Position numbers and translations under genes: made by a program
In this document: positions 17,876 through 26,838 of the stretch, piece after piece
Layout of the letters: the number at the start of each line of letters is the position of its first letter
Position numbering within the stretch: the stretch's first letter is position 1
Source: Bradyrhizobium sp. JYMT SZCCT0180
Lineage (GTDB): Bacteria > Pseudomonadota > Alphaproteobacteria > Rhizobiales > Xanthobacteraceae
DNA length: 64,000 nt
Reading direction: 5' to 3'
Assembly (NCBI RefSeq): GCF_018130165.1
Contig: NZ_JAFCLZ010000029.1
Span: 35,892 to 99,891, forward strand
Notes under the pieces: model-generated
Seen by the model: only the letters and a program-made list of their open reading frames with translations
What the model was told of the DNA's origin: nothing
The model's database searches: none

Positions 17876-18805
17876 TCAGTAGTCCCAGAACACCGGCACC
17901 CAACGAAAGGCGCCGCCGTCAACTGCCACATGGCCGACGGACGGGAACGGCAGGTGAGTTGCCACCAGCAGCCCGCGGGTATCAGCCAGTTCTCGCAAAA
18001 GGTTGATGCGAACGCGGGCCGACTCCTCGGGGTCGTGTTCGAAGCCGTTGTACCACTCGGGGTGCTCGAACCCGACCGCGAACACGAGGTCGCCGGCGAA
18101 CGTCAGCCGGTCGCCGCCGGACACCACGCGGACCACGCTGTGCCCGGGGGTGTGGCCGCCGGTGCGAGTGACGACCACTCCCGGCGCCACCTCATACTCC
18201 TCCTCGAACGTGTGCAGCTGGCTGCGGTACTCTTTCACGAACCGCTTGGCTGTCGATCGAAGCGCGTCCGGAAATCCCGGCGGCATGGACACGTGGGAAA
18301 AATCGGGCGCCTCCCAGAACTTGACCTCGGCGGCCGACACGTGGATCCGCAGGTCCGGACGCAGCCGCTCCTTGACGCCGTCGACGAGCAGCCCGCCAAT
18401 GTGGTCCATGTGCATGTGCGTCAGCACCACGTCGGTCACGGACGCAAGATCGATGCCGGCGGCCTCCAGTCGTTTGATCAGCTGCCCTGCCCGCGGCAAG
18501 TGCAAGTCCGGGTCGAGACCAAGCCCGGCGTCGACGAGGATGGTCCGGTCGCCGCTGCGCACCACGACCACGTTCAGCGCCCAATCGTAAGCGTCCGGCG
18601 GCAGGAACATGTCTTTCAGCCAAGTCGCCCGGACGGCCGGGTCGATGTTGTGTGCCAGCATCGCGGTCGGGAGCGGCAGCACGCCGTCGCTGACCACCAG
18701 CACCTCAATGTCGCCGACCTGCACCGCGTAGCGCGACGGAACCAACTCGTTAGGGCCCGGTGCAGCGGGGTGCGAGGTGTTGGCCAGGCTTGTGTCTAAA
18801 TTCAT
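17876..18805 (-). CDS. metallo-beta-lactamase-fold hydrolase, copy 1 of a tandem pair
   Basis: The protein has 309 residues from ATG 18805 (GGGAGACAAAG upstream). It shows the MBL zinc motif THMHMDHIGG, a further His in GGHTPGHSVV, the bridging Asp in LTFAGDLVF and a final His in ATHLPFPSVGH. This pattern is the same as in lactonase/esterase-type MBL enzymes; the substrate is unknown. No signal peptide is seen. About two thirds identical to the neighbour at 18931-19857, with the same start MNLD and end WDY, so the two arose by tandem duplication. An ATG at 18823 is a possible alternative start. Confidence 0.88.
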   Translation of the reverse strand: MNLDTSLANTSHPAAPGPNELVPSRYAVQVGDIEVLVVSDGVLPLPTAMLAHNIDPAVRATWLKDMFLPPDAYDWALNVVVVRSGDRTILVDAGLGLDPDLHLPRAGQLIKRLEAAGIDLASVTDVVLTHMHMDHIGGLLVDGVKERLRPDLRIHVSAAEVKFWEAPDFSHVSMPPGFPDALRSTAKRFVKEYRSQLHTFEEEYEVAPGVVVTRTGGHTPGHSVVRVVSGGDRLTFAGDLVFAVGFEHPEWYNGFEHDPEESARVRINLLRELADTRGLLVATHLPFPSVGHVAVDGGAFRWVPVFWDY

Positions 18806-18855
18806 CTTTGTCTCCCGTTTCATGGTGAAGGTTACTGGCTGGTCTTGGTTGAGCA

Positions 18856-18884
18856 GGCCGCGCAGCCAGTGCGGAACGCGGCCC
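18856..18884. repeat. GC-rich hairpin, copy 2 of 3
   Basis: Arms GGCCGCG (18856-18862) and CGCGGCC (18877-18883) lie between the two metallo-hydrolase genes; flanking sequence on both sides is related to copies 1 or 3. Confidence 0.55.
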
Positions 18885-18930
18885 GTTTCGAATGACGCGC
18901 TTGCTGCGCGCCCTTGTTCGGATCTTGTGG

Positions 18931-19857
18931 TCAGTAGTCCCACCAGGTCGGGACCCAACGAAAGACGTCGCCGGCGATTGCTACCCGGCCGACGGACGGG
19001 AACGGCATGTGCGTGGCCACCAGCCACGAGCCGGTTGTCGCCAGCTCCCGCATGAGCCCGATGCGTACACGGGTCGCCTCCTCCGGGTCGTGTTCAAAGC
19101 CGTTGTGCCATTCGGGGTGGTCGAACGAGACCGGGAAGATGGCGTCGCCCGCGAACATCAGCCGCTCGCCGCCGGACGCCAGGCGCACAACGCTATGCCC
19201 GGGCGTGTGGCCCCCGGTGCGCGCGACGACCACCCCCGGCGCCACCTCGGACTGCTCCTCGAATGGCCGCAGCTGACTGCGGTAATCGTCCACGAACCGC
19301 CGAGACGCGCTCCGAGCCAAATCCGCGAGCGCCGGCGGCATGGCGGTGCGGGAGAAATCGGGCGACGCCCAGAACTTGACCTCAGCGGCGGCAACGTGGA
19401 TCCGCAGGTCGGCGCGCAAGCGTTCCTTCACGCCGTCGACGAGCAGCCCGCCGACGTGGTCAAAATGCATGTGGGTCAGCACCACGTCGGTCACCGATCC
19501 AAGATCGATGCCGGCGGCCTCCAGTCGAGAGCCCAACTGCCCGGCCCGCGGAAAGTCCGGGTATTCCATACCCAGCCCACTGTCGATGAGTATGGTCTGG
19601 TCGCCGCTACGCACTACGACCTCGTTCAGCGCCCAATCGAACGCGTCCCGCGACAGGAACATGTCGTCGAGCCAGGCACCCCGCGCAGCCGGGTCGGCGT
19701 TCGTCGCCATTGACTCGGCTGGCGGCGTTAGCACCCCGTCGCTGATCACCATCACGTCAATCTCACCAACCCGCAGCGCATAGCGCGACGGAACCAATTC
19801 GTTGGGCACCGGCCTGACGGGGCAAGAGGCGTTGGCAACGCTGATGTCCAGATTCAT
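18931..19857 (-). CDS. metallo-beta-lactamase-fold hydrolase, copy 2 of a tandem pair
   Basis: The protein has 308 residues and all the zinc ligands: THMHFDHVGG, GGHTPGHSVVR, MFAGDAIF and ATHMPFPSVGR. The last motif ends in Arg where copy 1 has His. It begins MNLDISVAN behind AAAGGAGAGAAAC. It lies downstream of the NDH-2-like flavoprotein on the same strand. Divergence is concentrated in the loops before and after the zinc site (MATNADPAARGAWLDD against MLAHNIDPAVRATWLKD), which suggests different substrate preference. Confidence 0.88.
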   Translation of the reverse strand: MNLDISVANASCPVRPVPNELVPSRYALRVGEIDVMVISDGVLTPPAESMATNADPAARGAWLDDMFLSRDAFDWALNEVVVRSGDQTILIDSGLGMEYPDFPRAGQLGSRLEAAGIDLGSVTDVVLTHMHFDHVGGLLVDGVKERLRADLRIHVAAAEVKFWASPDFSRTAMPPALADLARSASRRFVDDYRSQLRPFEEQSEVAPGVVVARTGGHTPGHSVVRLASGGERLMFAGDAIFPVSFDHPEWHNGFEHDPEEATRVRIGLMRELATTGSWLVATHMPFPSVGRVAIAGDVFRWVPTWWDY

Positions 19858-19903
19858 GTTTCTCTCCTTTCACGGTAAGGCTGCTGGTTGATCTTGGTTG
19901 ATC

Positions 19904-19933
19904 GGGCCGCGCAGCCAGCGCGGAACGCGGCCC
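19904..19933. repeat. GC-rich hairpin, copy 3 of 3
   Basis: GGGCCGCG (19904-19911) pairs with CGCGGCCC (19926-19933) between the flavoprotein gene and metallo-hydrolase copy 2. The left flank matches copy 2 closely, including the phrase ATCTTGGTTGA-like. Confidence 0.55.
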
Positions 19934-19949
19934 GTTTCGCGCGAAGGCT

Positions 19950-21167
19950 CTAGAGGAAGCCGGTCACATCAGTGACACGCTCCGGATCGGCCGAGGCCAG
20001 CGCGGCAGCACGCTCGGCCTTCGGCGGATAGATCCAGACGGTGTTGATTTCCTGCTTGGTCTTCTTGCCGACATCGCCGACCATCCCGACCTTGCGCTCC
20101 CAACCGATCGTGAACAGCGCGCCGGCCTCTCCGAGATCGAGACAGGTGACGTATCCCTTCTGGTGATAGGGCTTGGTCGGAACGCCGAGCAATTCGGCGG
20201 CGGCATTGTTGCCGGCGAAGGCGCCCATCCGCGTGGCGTGCTGGCACGACATCAGAGCGTAATTGCCGACATCGTCGCTGGCGGCCCTCGCGGCATCGCC
20301 GGTGGCGAAGACGCCGGGCACCGACGGCACGCGCAAGTCGCGGTCGACCAGCAGCCGGCCGAAATTGTCGCGCTCGGCCGGGATCTGCTGGGTCAACGGA
20401 GCGGCGCGAATGCCGGCCGCCCAGATCACGGTTTCGGTTTCGATGTGTTCGCCGTTGGAAAGCGTGACGCCGGATTTGTCCAGCGACGCGACGCCGGCGC
20501 CGAGCCGGGTCTCCACGCCGACCTTGCGCAGGGCATCCTCAATGACGGGGCGCGGACCTGCGCCCATATCCGGAGCGATCGCGCTGTTCCGGTCAACGAT
20601 GATGACGCGCGTCTTGGTATCCTTGCCGAGGATCGCACGAAGCCGTGTAGGCATCTCCGTCGCCGCCTCGATGCCGGTGAACCCGCCGCCGGCAACGACG
20701 ACCGTGTCGCGCCCGTTCTTTGCCGGCCGATCGGCCAGGCCGTGCAGATGCCGGTCGAGGGCGATCGCATCGTCGAGCTGGTCGACGCTGAAGCCGTGTT
20801 CGGCAAGGCCGGGAATATTCGGACGGAACAGCCGGCTGCCGGTAGCCACGACCAGCCGATCGTAGGAGAGGCTCTTCTTCGCGCCCTTGGCGCCGACGAT
20901 GTTCACCGTGCGGGCCTTGGTATCGATGGTCTCGGCGCTGCCCTGCACGTAGACAACATCGACCGCCTTGAGCACATCCAGCAGCGGCGCGGTCAGCGTT
21001 TCGGGCTTCGGTTCGTAAAGCCGAGGACGAACCACCAGCGTCGGCTCTGGTGCAATGAGCGCGATCTCGAGCTGTTCGGGCGACACGCCCTGGATGTCGC
21101 GCAGGCGGGCGGCGGAAAGTGCAGCGTACATGCCGGCGAAGCCGGCGCCTATGATGAGGATTCTCAT
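19950..21167 (-). CDS. NDH-2-like NAD(P)H/FAD-dependent oxidoreductase
   Basis: The protein has 405 residues. FAD-binding IIGAGFAGMYAALSA is at residues 4-18, NAD-binding VVAGGGFTGIEAATE near 155-170, and the FAD-contact motif GVFATGDAARA near 285. The type II NADH dehydrogenase family passes electrons from NADH to quinones or acceptors without proton pumping. The usual C-terminal membrane-anchoring helix is not obvious. It lies upstream of the metallo-hydrolase pair on the same strand, so a shared oxidation-hydrolysis pathway is possible. ATG 21167 follows AGGAGAAGATC. Confidence 0.88.
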   Translation of the reverse strand: MRILIIGAGFAGMYAALSAARLRDIQGVSPEQLEIALIAPEPTLVVRPRLYEPKPETLTAPLLDVLKAVDVVYVQGSAETIDTKARTVNIVGAKGAKKSLSYDRLVVATGSRLFRPNIPGLAEHGFSVDQLDDAIALDRHLHGLADRPAKNGRDTVVVAGGGFTGIEAATEMPTRLRAILGKDTKTRVIIVDRNSAIAPDMGAGPRPVIEDALRKVGVETRLGAGVASLDKSGVTLSNGEHIETETVIWAAGIRAAPLTQQIPAERDNFGRLLVDRDLRVPSVPGVFATGDAARAASDDVGNYALMSCQHATRMGAFAGNNAAAELLGVPTKPYHQKGYVTCLDLGEAGALFTIGWERKVGMVGDVGKKTKQEINTVWIYPPKAERAAALASADPERVTDVTGFL

Positions 21168-21282
21168 GTGATCTTCTCCTGTGGTTTGATCTTCTCAAAA
21201 TTCCGCGCGTTACCGCCGCTGCACTTCGTTGACGGCAGCGATCGACCATGACGCGAAGACGTGAAACGAAGGTGCCGGCCCC

Positions 21283-21603
21283 CTATGGAGGCGAGCAGTC
21301 CAGCATTAGCGGCATGGGCCGTTCACATACCGCGCGGCAGCTTCTGGAACTGCGTGAGCTGCGTTGAAAGACGATCGAGTGAACGGGATTCGGTGGCCAG
21401 CTCTTGAAGATTTGGGCGCCGTCGTTGATCACGATGGAGCTCACCGGATTCTTGCCTTGGGTAGCTTGCGCCGAATTTTCCGCTTCCTCACCGGTCGGTG
21501 AGGTGAAGCGCACCGTCAACGAAAGGCCGTACATGAGGGCGCTCGCGACCACCCTTCGTCGTGACGTGACCGCATTTGGGCCGACGAAGTTCTTCCAGGC
21601 CAT
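21283..21603 (-). pseudogene. small ORF, possibly decayed alpha/beta-hydrolase remnant
   Basis: Not confidently recognised. There is a good ribosome-binding site (AGGGAGACAAACA) before ATG 21603 and about 106 codons. The segment SSIVINDGAQIFKSW followed by SIVF resembles the start of chloroperoxidase-type alpha/beta hydrolases, which usually read KDGTQIYYKDWG and then PVVF. The sequence after it is Ser/Arg-rich and family-unlike, as if a frameshift or deletion had occurred. The N-terminal 50 residues match nothing I know. Treat as a probable gene relic. Confidence 0.35.
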
Positions 21604-21708
21604 TGTTTGTCTCCCTAGTTCTCGGCGTGACCATCGCATGGTCTCTATCTAGCGGACCAAACCTCTGACTGCCCCAGAGCGATTGACGTACCTGTAGAGA
21701 GATTGCTG

Positions 21709-22695
21709 CTAACGCATGCGCCTGCGCCAGTCGCTCGGGGTCTCGCCGGTCAGCTTCCTGAATGCCGCGGCGAAGGCGTTTTGGGAGGCGTAGCCAAGCG
21801 TCGCTGCGATCGAGACGACCGACGTGTCGGTGTCGCGCAGCATGTTCATGGCCTGCTCGAGCCGGTGCTGGCGCAGCCATGCGTGTGGGGAAAGCCCGGT
21901 GCTTTCCTTGAAGGCACGGCAGAAGTGGAAGCGCGACAGCCCGGCATCGGACGCCAGCGCCGCAAGAGATACGTCCGCATCGCTGTCCGAGCGCAGGCGT
22001 TCGATGGCGCGGCGCAGTACCGTGGGCGCGAGGCCACCTATGGTCGGCTGGAACGCGGTTGGCGAGCCAATGTGCGCAGCCAGGAGATGAGTGGCCAGGA
22101 CGTCTGTCAGCTGATGCCTGAACAGGGCATCCAGTGCGGCACTGCCTCCAATCATATCCGCCGCGCTCAAAAGCAATCGGGACGCCGTGAGATCGGGATG
22201 TCCCGTCCTTTCCAAGAGATCACCGGGAGCGGCCATATTAGCTTCGCCGGCGACGCGTTGCAGCGTTGTGGGCGGAAGATAAAGCTGAACGACATTGACG
22301 GGGCCGGGAATATCCCATCGGGCGCTTGAGCCGGCGGGAATGATCGTCACAACCCCGGAACGCGCCGTTCCGATCGCCACTGATCTTCCCGACCGTCGCT
22401 CCAGCTGTTGCAGGCCGGTCGGGTAAGTCATGATGACGTGATCAGCCATGGGCTCGACGACGTCGTGCAGCGCATTGTGCTTCCAATGCGCGATCACTCC
22501 ACTGGACGGATCGGAAGCCTGGCGCAGCGGAGCGGTCTTGAGCACGCGCGCCATCTCCACACCGGCAGGACGCCGGTCGGCATTCGGCGAATCAAGTTGG
22601 TGCGCCTTGGAAGCGTCCTCCTGATTCTTCTGCGAGAAATCGCGCAAAATTGGCTTGCAGCTCATGACTTGCAGCTCATGACTTGTCCTCGCCAT
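21709..22695 (-). CDS. AraC-family regulator, copy 1 of a tandem pair
   Basis: The protein has 328 residues from ATG 22695. The C-terminal 100 residues hold both HTH motifs (SLAALASDAGLSRFHFCRAF and SIAATLGYASQNAFAAAFRK) and end GETPSDWRRR. The N-terminal part (about 50-200) is a sensor shared with copy 2, with EPMADHVIMTY and DIPGPVNVVQLYLP. The first 15 codons contain a 14-bp tandem duplication that repeats the sequence around an in-frame ATG at 22665, so the true start may be 22665. Identity to copy 2 is high across the whole length. Confidence 0.88.
   Translation of the reverse strand: MARTSHELQVMSCKPILRDFSQKNQEDASKAHQLDSPNADRRPAGVEMARVLKTAPLRQASDPSSGVIAHWKHNALHDVVEPMADHVIMTYPTGLQQLERRSGRSVAIGTARSGVVTIIPAGSSARWDIPGPVNVVQLYLPPTTLQRVAGEANMAAPGDLLERTGHPDLTASRLLLSAADMIGGSAALDALFRHQLTDVLATHLLAAHIGSPTAFQPTIGGLAPTVLRRAIERLRSDSDADVSLAALASDAGLSRFHFCRAFKESTGLSPHAWLRQHRLEQAMNMLRDTDTSVVSIAATLGYASQNAFAAAFRKLTGETPSDWRRRMR
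22655..22682. repeat. 14-bp perfect tandem duplication at the start of AraC copy 1
   Basis: The unit TTGCAGCTCATGAC occurs at 22655-22668 and 22669-22682. On the coding (minus) strand each unit carries ATGAGCTGCAAG. The first of these ATGs (22679) has AGGA upstream but reads only five codons, ending in TGA that overlaps the second ATG (22665), which is in frame with the regulator. Confidence 0.8.
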
Positions 22696-22729
22696 TGAGG
22701 GCGGTCGGTTAATCGCAGAGCGTTCGCTG

Positions 22730-23680
22730 TTATCGCGTCCGCCGTCTCCACTCGCCCGGCGTTTCGTTGGTCAGCTTCCGGAATGCGGCGGCGAACGCGG
22801 TCTGGGAGGAATAACCAAGCGCGGCCGCGATCGAGACGACGGAATCGTCAGTGTCGCGCAGCATGTTCATGGCCTGCTCGAGCCGGTGCTGACGCAGCCA
22901 GGCATGGGGTGAAAGCCCGGTGCTCTCCTTGAAGGACCGGCAGAAGTGGAAGCGCGACAGTCCGGCATCCGAAGCCAGCGCCGCGAGCGAGACGTCCGCA
23001 TCGCTGTCCGAGCGCAGGCGTTCGATGGCGCGGCGCAACGCCGACGGCGGCAGCCCACCCAGGGTCGGCTGGAACGTGGTCGGCGAGCCGGTATGCGCAG
23101 CCAACAGGCGCGTGGTCAGCAGATCCGTCAGCTGATGCCTGAACAGCGTATCCAGGGCCCCATTGCCCTCCATGGCATCGGCAGCGGTCAGGAGCAGCCG
23201 GGACGTGATGGGGTCGGGATGTGCCGTGCGCTCCAGGAGATCGGTTGGTGCGGCCGTGTCGGCTTCGCGGGCAACGCGCTCCAGCATTGTGTGCGGAAGA
23301 TAGAGCTGAACGACATCGACGGGTTTCGGGATATCCCATCGAGAGCTCGATCCTTCCGGAATGATGATCACGACGCCGGGACGAAACGTTCCGATCGCAA
23401 CTGATTTTCCTGTCCGCCGCTCCATGCGCTGCGTCATGCCGTTGTAAGCCATGATGACGTGATGGGTCATGGGCTCGACGACGTCGTGCAACGGTTCATG
23501 CTTCCAGTGCGCGATCCCGGCACCCGAGGAATCCAGAGCCATGTGAAAGGGTGTGGTCCCGAGTACGCGCGCCATCTCCACATCGGCAGGACGCCCATCG
23601 GCACTCGGCAAGTCGATCCGGCGCGCTTCAGACGCGGCCGGCAGATCCTCCGAAGGTTCACGCAAGTTCGGCTTAGTCAT
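22730..23680 (-). CDS. AraC-family regulator, copy 2 of a tandem pair
   Basis: The protein has 316 residues with the same layout as copy 1: sensor region with EPMTHHVIMAY and DIPKPVDVVQLYLP, then HTH motifs SLAALASDAGLSRFHFCRSF and SIAAALGYSSQTAFAAAFRK, ending NETPGEWRRR. The HTH regions of the two copies are nearly identical, so they probably recognise the same sites, while the N-terminal 60 residues differ most. They would read different signals into one regulon. The gap between the copies is only 34 bp. Confidence 0.9.
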   Translation of the reverse strand: MTKPNLREPSEDLPAASEARRIDLPSADGRPADVEMARVLGTTPFHMALDSSGAGIAHWKHEPLHDVVEPMTHHVIMAYNGMTQRMERRTGKSVAIGTFRPGVVIIIPEGSSSRWDIPKPVDVVQLYLPHTMLERVAREADTAAPTDLLERTAHPDPITSRLLLTAADAMEGNGALDTLFRHQLTDLLTTRLLAAHTGSPTTFQPTLGGLPPSALRRAIERLRSDSDADVSLAALASDAGLSRFHFCRSFKESTGLSPHAWLRQHRLEQAMNMLRDTDDSVVSIAAALGYSSQTAFAAAFRKLTNETPGEWRRRTR

Positions 23681-23846
23681 GTCTCGTGCTCGCGTCAGCC
23701 ATTGTTTCTTGTAGGCCTACAGGGTGATGGCAAACGCCGGGTGACGGTATCGTGCGGCGAGGCTGATCCCGCTGGCCCGGCGGATAGATCAACCTGTACC
23801 TTGGGATAGGGTTGGCGGGCCGTGTGTTAAGCCGCAGACAATCGCG

Positions 23847-25640
23847 TCATGCGGCCGCCGTGCTCGACAATGCTGAGGTCGGGAGGCACAATTCGTCGTC
23901 AGTCCCGGCATCCGAGCTGATCGGAATCGTGAATTGAAACGCCGCACCGCTTGGGACGTTTGCTGCCGCCCACAACCGTCCTCCGTGGTCCTCGACGATC
24001 GAACGGCAAATGGAAAGTCCCATCCCCAGACCGCTCGACTTCGTCGTATAAAATGCCTCGAAGGCTCGATCGATCGCCCCCTCCGACAGCCCCGGGCCGG
24101 AGTCTCGCACCGCAATGAGAATACAGTCAGCTTCAGCCTGGGTGCTGATCAGCAACTCCCGAGGCTCGTCGCTCATCTGGCTCATCGCTTCGACTGCATT
24201 GACGATCAGGTTCAGCATCACCTGTTGAATTTGGACCCGACTGCCTCGAATGAGAGGAAGACTCTCCGCAAACTGAGTCCGCAATTGAACGCTGTTTTTC
24301 GACACCTCACCGCGCGTCAATCCGATAACTTCCGAAATCGTTTCATTGATCTCCAGGCTATCCTTTCGCGTCGGCTCCTTCCTGACCAACGCGTGCGTCC
24401 GGTCGACAACTTCAGTGACACGCATGCCGTTCAGCACGGCCCGGTCTATTGCCTTCTTCGCCCTCTCGACATCCGGCTGCTCGCGAGCGAGGAAACGCTG
24501 AGCGGTTTGGGTATTCAGGAGCGCGGCCGTGATCGGCTGCTTGACCTCATGCGTAATGGACGCCGTAAGCTGGCCCAAAGTTGCCAGCCGGTTGGCGTGG
24601 GCCAATTCCGTCTGCATGCTGCGGAATCGCCGCTCGCTCTCCCGCGCTTCCACTTCTGCCCGTCTGCGCTCGGTTAGATCGAGCACAAACGCGACACCCT
24701 GACTGTCTGTCCCTTCAAGGGTCGCGATGCCGATCAACACCGGAATACGGCTGCCATCCTTCCGGATATACTCTTTTTCAAAGGGCTGCACGGCTCCCTT
24801 GTTTTTTACCTCGGACATCATCAACGCATCGCGATCACGCCATTCGGGGGGCGTCATGTCAGCCCAGCTCACGCGGCCGGACAGGAGATCGTACTGATCA
24901 TACCCAACGATGCGCAAATACTCGCTATTGGCATCAAGAATCCGCCCCTCGTCATTCCAGATGACGATACCGATGATGTTGGCATCGACGAGGCGGCGAA
25001 TTTTCGCTTCACGTTGTTCAATCTCCCGCTGCGTGGTTGCAATGGATCTCAAATCCGCCTGCAGCACGTCACGCCACTGCAACAGCAGTCTGAGATAGAG
25101 ATCGCTGTATCCGTTGCTTTTCCTGTCGAGAACACAAATCGTTCCGAATATCTCGCCATCGGGCCAACTGATCGGCACGCCGAGGTACGAGATCATGCCC
25201 AGCTTGATGTCAGGGTTTGATTTCCACGCCTCGTCCTGCAGAGCATCCGGGACGATCAGCGGTCGACGGGTGCTCATTACGGTCTCGCAATAAAGCCCTG
25301 TATTGAGACATGCGAGTTCGTCCCGTTCGTAAGGATTTTCCTTGGACTCGCTGGAAACCAGGACTTTGATATTTGGCGGCTCTACCCGCATGATCAAGGC
25401 GGAGGGAACGTTTACAATATCGGCCAGAAGGTCTGCGATCTCCTGCCATTTCCGCATGATGTCCGCGGGTACCTGCATGTTGTGGAGCCGGTCCAGCTCG
25501 ACACGCATGTCCGCTGCGCGCAAATCCTCCGAACGCGATCCCACGCTTTCAGATGCGAGACCGGACAACGCCATCCCCGGCGGGGATGTGAAGGATTGTT
25601 CGCGGCCGCCCGGGGCGGCGTTGTGGACAGGACTAGCCAT
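23847..25640 (-). CDS. GAF-PAS hybrid-input sensor histidine kinase (FixL-like)
   Basis: The protein has 597 residues from ATG 25640 (AGGGG eight bases upstream; an in-frame ATG at 25658 is less likely). Domains: GAF at about 60-200 (CLNTGLYCETVMSTRRPLIV, LGVPISWPDGEIFGTICV), PAS at about 215-330 (ANSEYLRIVGYDQ, FEKEYIRKDGSRIP), HisKA with phospho-acceptor His364 in ASITHEVKQPI, and HATPase about 465-585 (NLIVNAVEAM, DSGPGL, GLGMGLSICRSIVEDHGG). There is no membrane segment, so it is cytosolic. The start overlaps the stop of the single-domain response regulator upstream, so the two are coupled. The PAS region lacks an evident haem His, so oxygen sensing should not be assumed. Confidence 0.92.
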   Translation of the reverse strand: MASPVHNAAPGGREQSFTSPPGMALSGLASESVGSRSEDLRAADMRVELDRLHNMQVPADIMRKWQEIADLLADIVNVPSALIMRVEPPNIKVLVSSESKENPYERDELACLNTGLYCETVMSTRRPLIVPDALQDEAWKSNPDIKLGMISYLGVPISWPDGEIFGTICVLDRKSNGYSDLYLRLLLQWRDVLQADLRSIATTQREIEQREAKIRRLVDANIIGIVIWNDEGRILDANSEYLRIVGYDQYDLLSGRVSWADMTPPEWRDRDALMMSEVKNKGAVQPFEKEYIRKDGSRIPVLIGIATLEGTDSQGVAFVLDLTERRRAEVEARESERRFRSMQTELAHANRLATLGQLTASITHEVKQPITAALLNTQTAQRFLAREQPDVERAKKAIDRAVLNGMRVTEVVDRTHALVRKEPTRKDSLEINETISEVIGLTRGEVSKNSVQLRTQFAESLPLIRGSRVQIQQVMLNLIVNAVEAMSQMSDEPRELLISTQAEADCILIAVRDSGPGLSEGAIDRAFEAFYTTKSSGLGMGLSICRSIVEDHGGRLWAAANVPSGAAFQFTIPISSDAGTDDELCLPTSALSSTAAA

Positions 25641-26046
25641 CGGAAAGCCCCTGTCCATCGCCGTCAGGGCTAGAGCCCACGTGCCTCAGGGCGGACTGCA
25701 GGTGACGAAAGAGGACGTCGCTGCTTACCGGCTTGGTGAGGTATGCATAGGCGCCACCTCTCATGGCGCGAGAGCGGGTCGCCGGATTGGTGTCAGCCGT
25801 GACGATGATGACCGGCATCGCGGAACCGAGACTCCGCAAATGCTGCAGCAGGTCAAGCCCGCTATGGCCCGGCATGCTCACGTCGGTCATCAGGCAAGCG
25901 AACCGGTCCGGGACATATTCCGCCATGAAGGCCTCCGCTCGATCGAAAGTGCGACACGATAGATCCAGCACCATCAGGAGGTCGGAAAGGGCCTCCCGAA
26001 CAGCTTCGTCGTCATCTACGATTGCGACCAGGGGCGCTTTGGGCAA
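25633..26046 (-). CDS. single-domain response regulator (receiver only)
   Basis: The 137-residue protein is a CheY-like receiver: acidic pocket DDD at 11-13, phosphorylation site Asp55 in CLMTDVSMPG, Thr83 in IVTADT and Lys105 in YLTKP. There is no output domain. It sits between the FixJ-like regulator and the histidine kinase, in FixJ/NodW-like context, and may act as a phosphate sink or as a partner in a phosphorelay with both neighbours. Confidence 0.92.
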   Translation of the reverse strand: MPKAPLVAIVDDDEAVREALSDLLMVLDLSCRTFDRAEAFMAEYVPDRFACLMTDVSMPGHSGLDLLQHLRSLGSAMPVIIVTADTNPATRSRAMRGGAYAYLTKPVSSDVLFRHLQSALRHVGSSPDGDGQGLSDG

Positions 26047-26127
26047 GCCGATAACCTTCGCTAGCGTGGCCAGCTGACCACGCTCTCGTCTCGCCCATTG
26101 CTGGCCGGGTCGTAACCATCCTTTGGT

Positions 26128-26838
26128 CTAGGGTGATTTTTGCTCCCGGATCTCCGCAGGCAGCAATTCCCAGATGCGAATGAGCTGCCCGACGGACGCG
26201 GCCTGCATCTTCTTCGTCACGTTGCCGCGGTGGAGCTTGACGGTGATCTCACTGATGCCGAGATCGAACGCGATCTGTTTGTTGAGGCGGCCCTTTGCCA
26301 CTTCGCGCATGACCTCGCGTTCGCGCGGCGTCAACTTCGCGTAGCGGTCGACGTGCAGCTTGACGTGCCGGGCGGCGGTCCGTAGCGAAATATCCTTCTC
26401 GATTCCGGCCGTGACGGCGTCGAGCAGCGTCTGGTCCCGGACGGGCTTTGTAAGGAAGTCCATGGCTCCCGCCTTCATCGCCTGCACGGTCATCGCGATG
26501 TCGCCATGACCGGTGAGGAAAATGATCGGTCTCGTATGACCGTTCAAGGCGAGATGATGTTGTAGATCGAGGCCGCTTGCGCCAGGCATGCGAACATCGA
26601 GGATCAGGCAGCCCGGCCGCTCCGGAAGGTCCGCCTGCAACAGTTCCTGTGTCGATCCGAAGCAACATGCGTCGATTCCCACCGACAGCAGAAGTTCTCG
26701 AATTGCGAACCGGACGTCCTCGTCGTCGTCCACGATCAGGACGAGTGGACGATCCGTCTTTTCGGCAGCCATGCTCATGGGTAATCGGGGTAAGGTTGGT
26801 AGGGCGGATGAGCGGGCAAGTGCGGTGGTGGCAAGCAT
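26128..26838 (-). CDS. FixJ/NodW-like response regulator with LuxR-type HTH
   Basis: The protein has 236 residues. The receiver (about 30-145) has phospho-acceptor Asp81 in ILDVRMPGASGL and Lys in FLTKPV. The C-terminal LuxR/GerE HTH (about 168-230) reads LTPREREVMREVAKGRLNKQ then IAFDLGISEITVKLHRGNV. ATG 26838 has AGGAG eight bases upstream; a later ATG at 26778 lacks one. With the receiver protein and the GAF-PAS kinase it forms a three-gene two-component module on one strand. A CCGTAC-AA-GTACGG dyad lies about 85 bp upstream. Confidence 0.93.
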   Translation of the reverse strand: MLATTALARSSALPTLPRLPMSMAAEKTDRPLVLIVDDDEDVRFAIRELLLSVGIDACCFGSTQELLQADLPERPGCLILDVRMPGASGLDLQHHLALNGHTRPIIFLTGHGDIAMTVQAMKAGAMDFLTKPVRDQTLLDAVTAGIEKDISLRTAARHVKLHVDRYAKLTPREREVMREVAKGRLNKQIAFDLGISEITVKLHRGNVTKKMQAASVGQLIRIWELLPAEIREQKSP

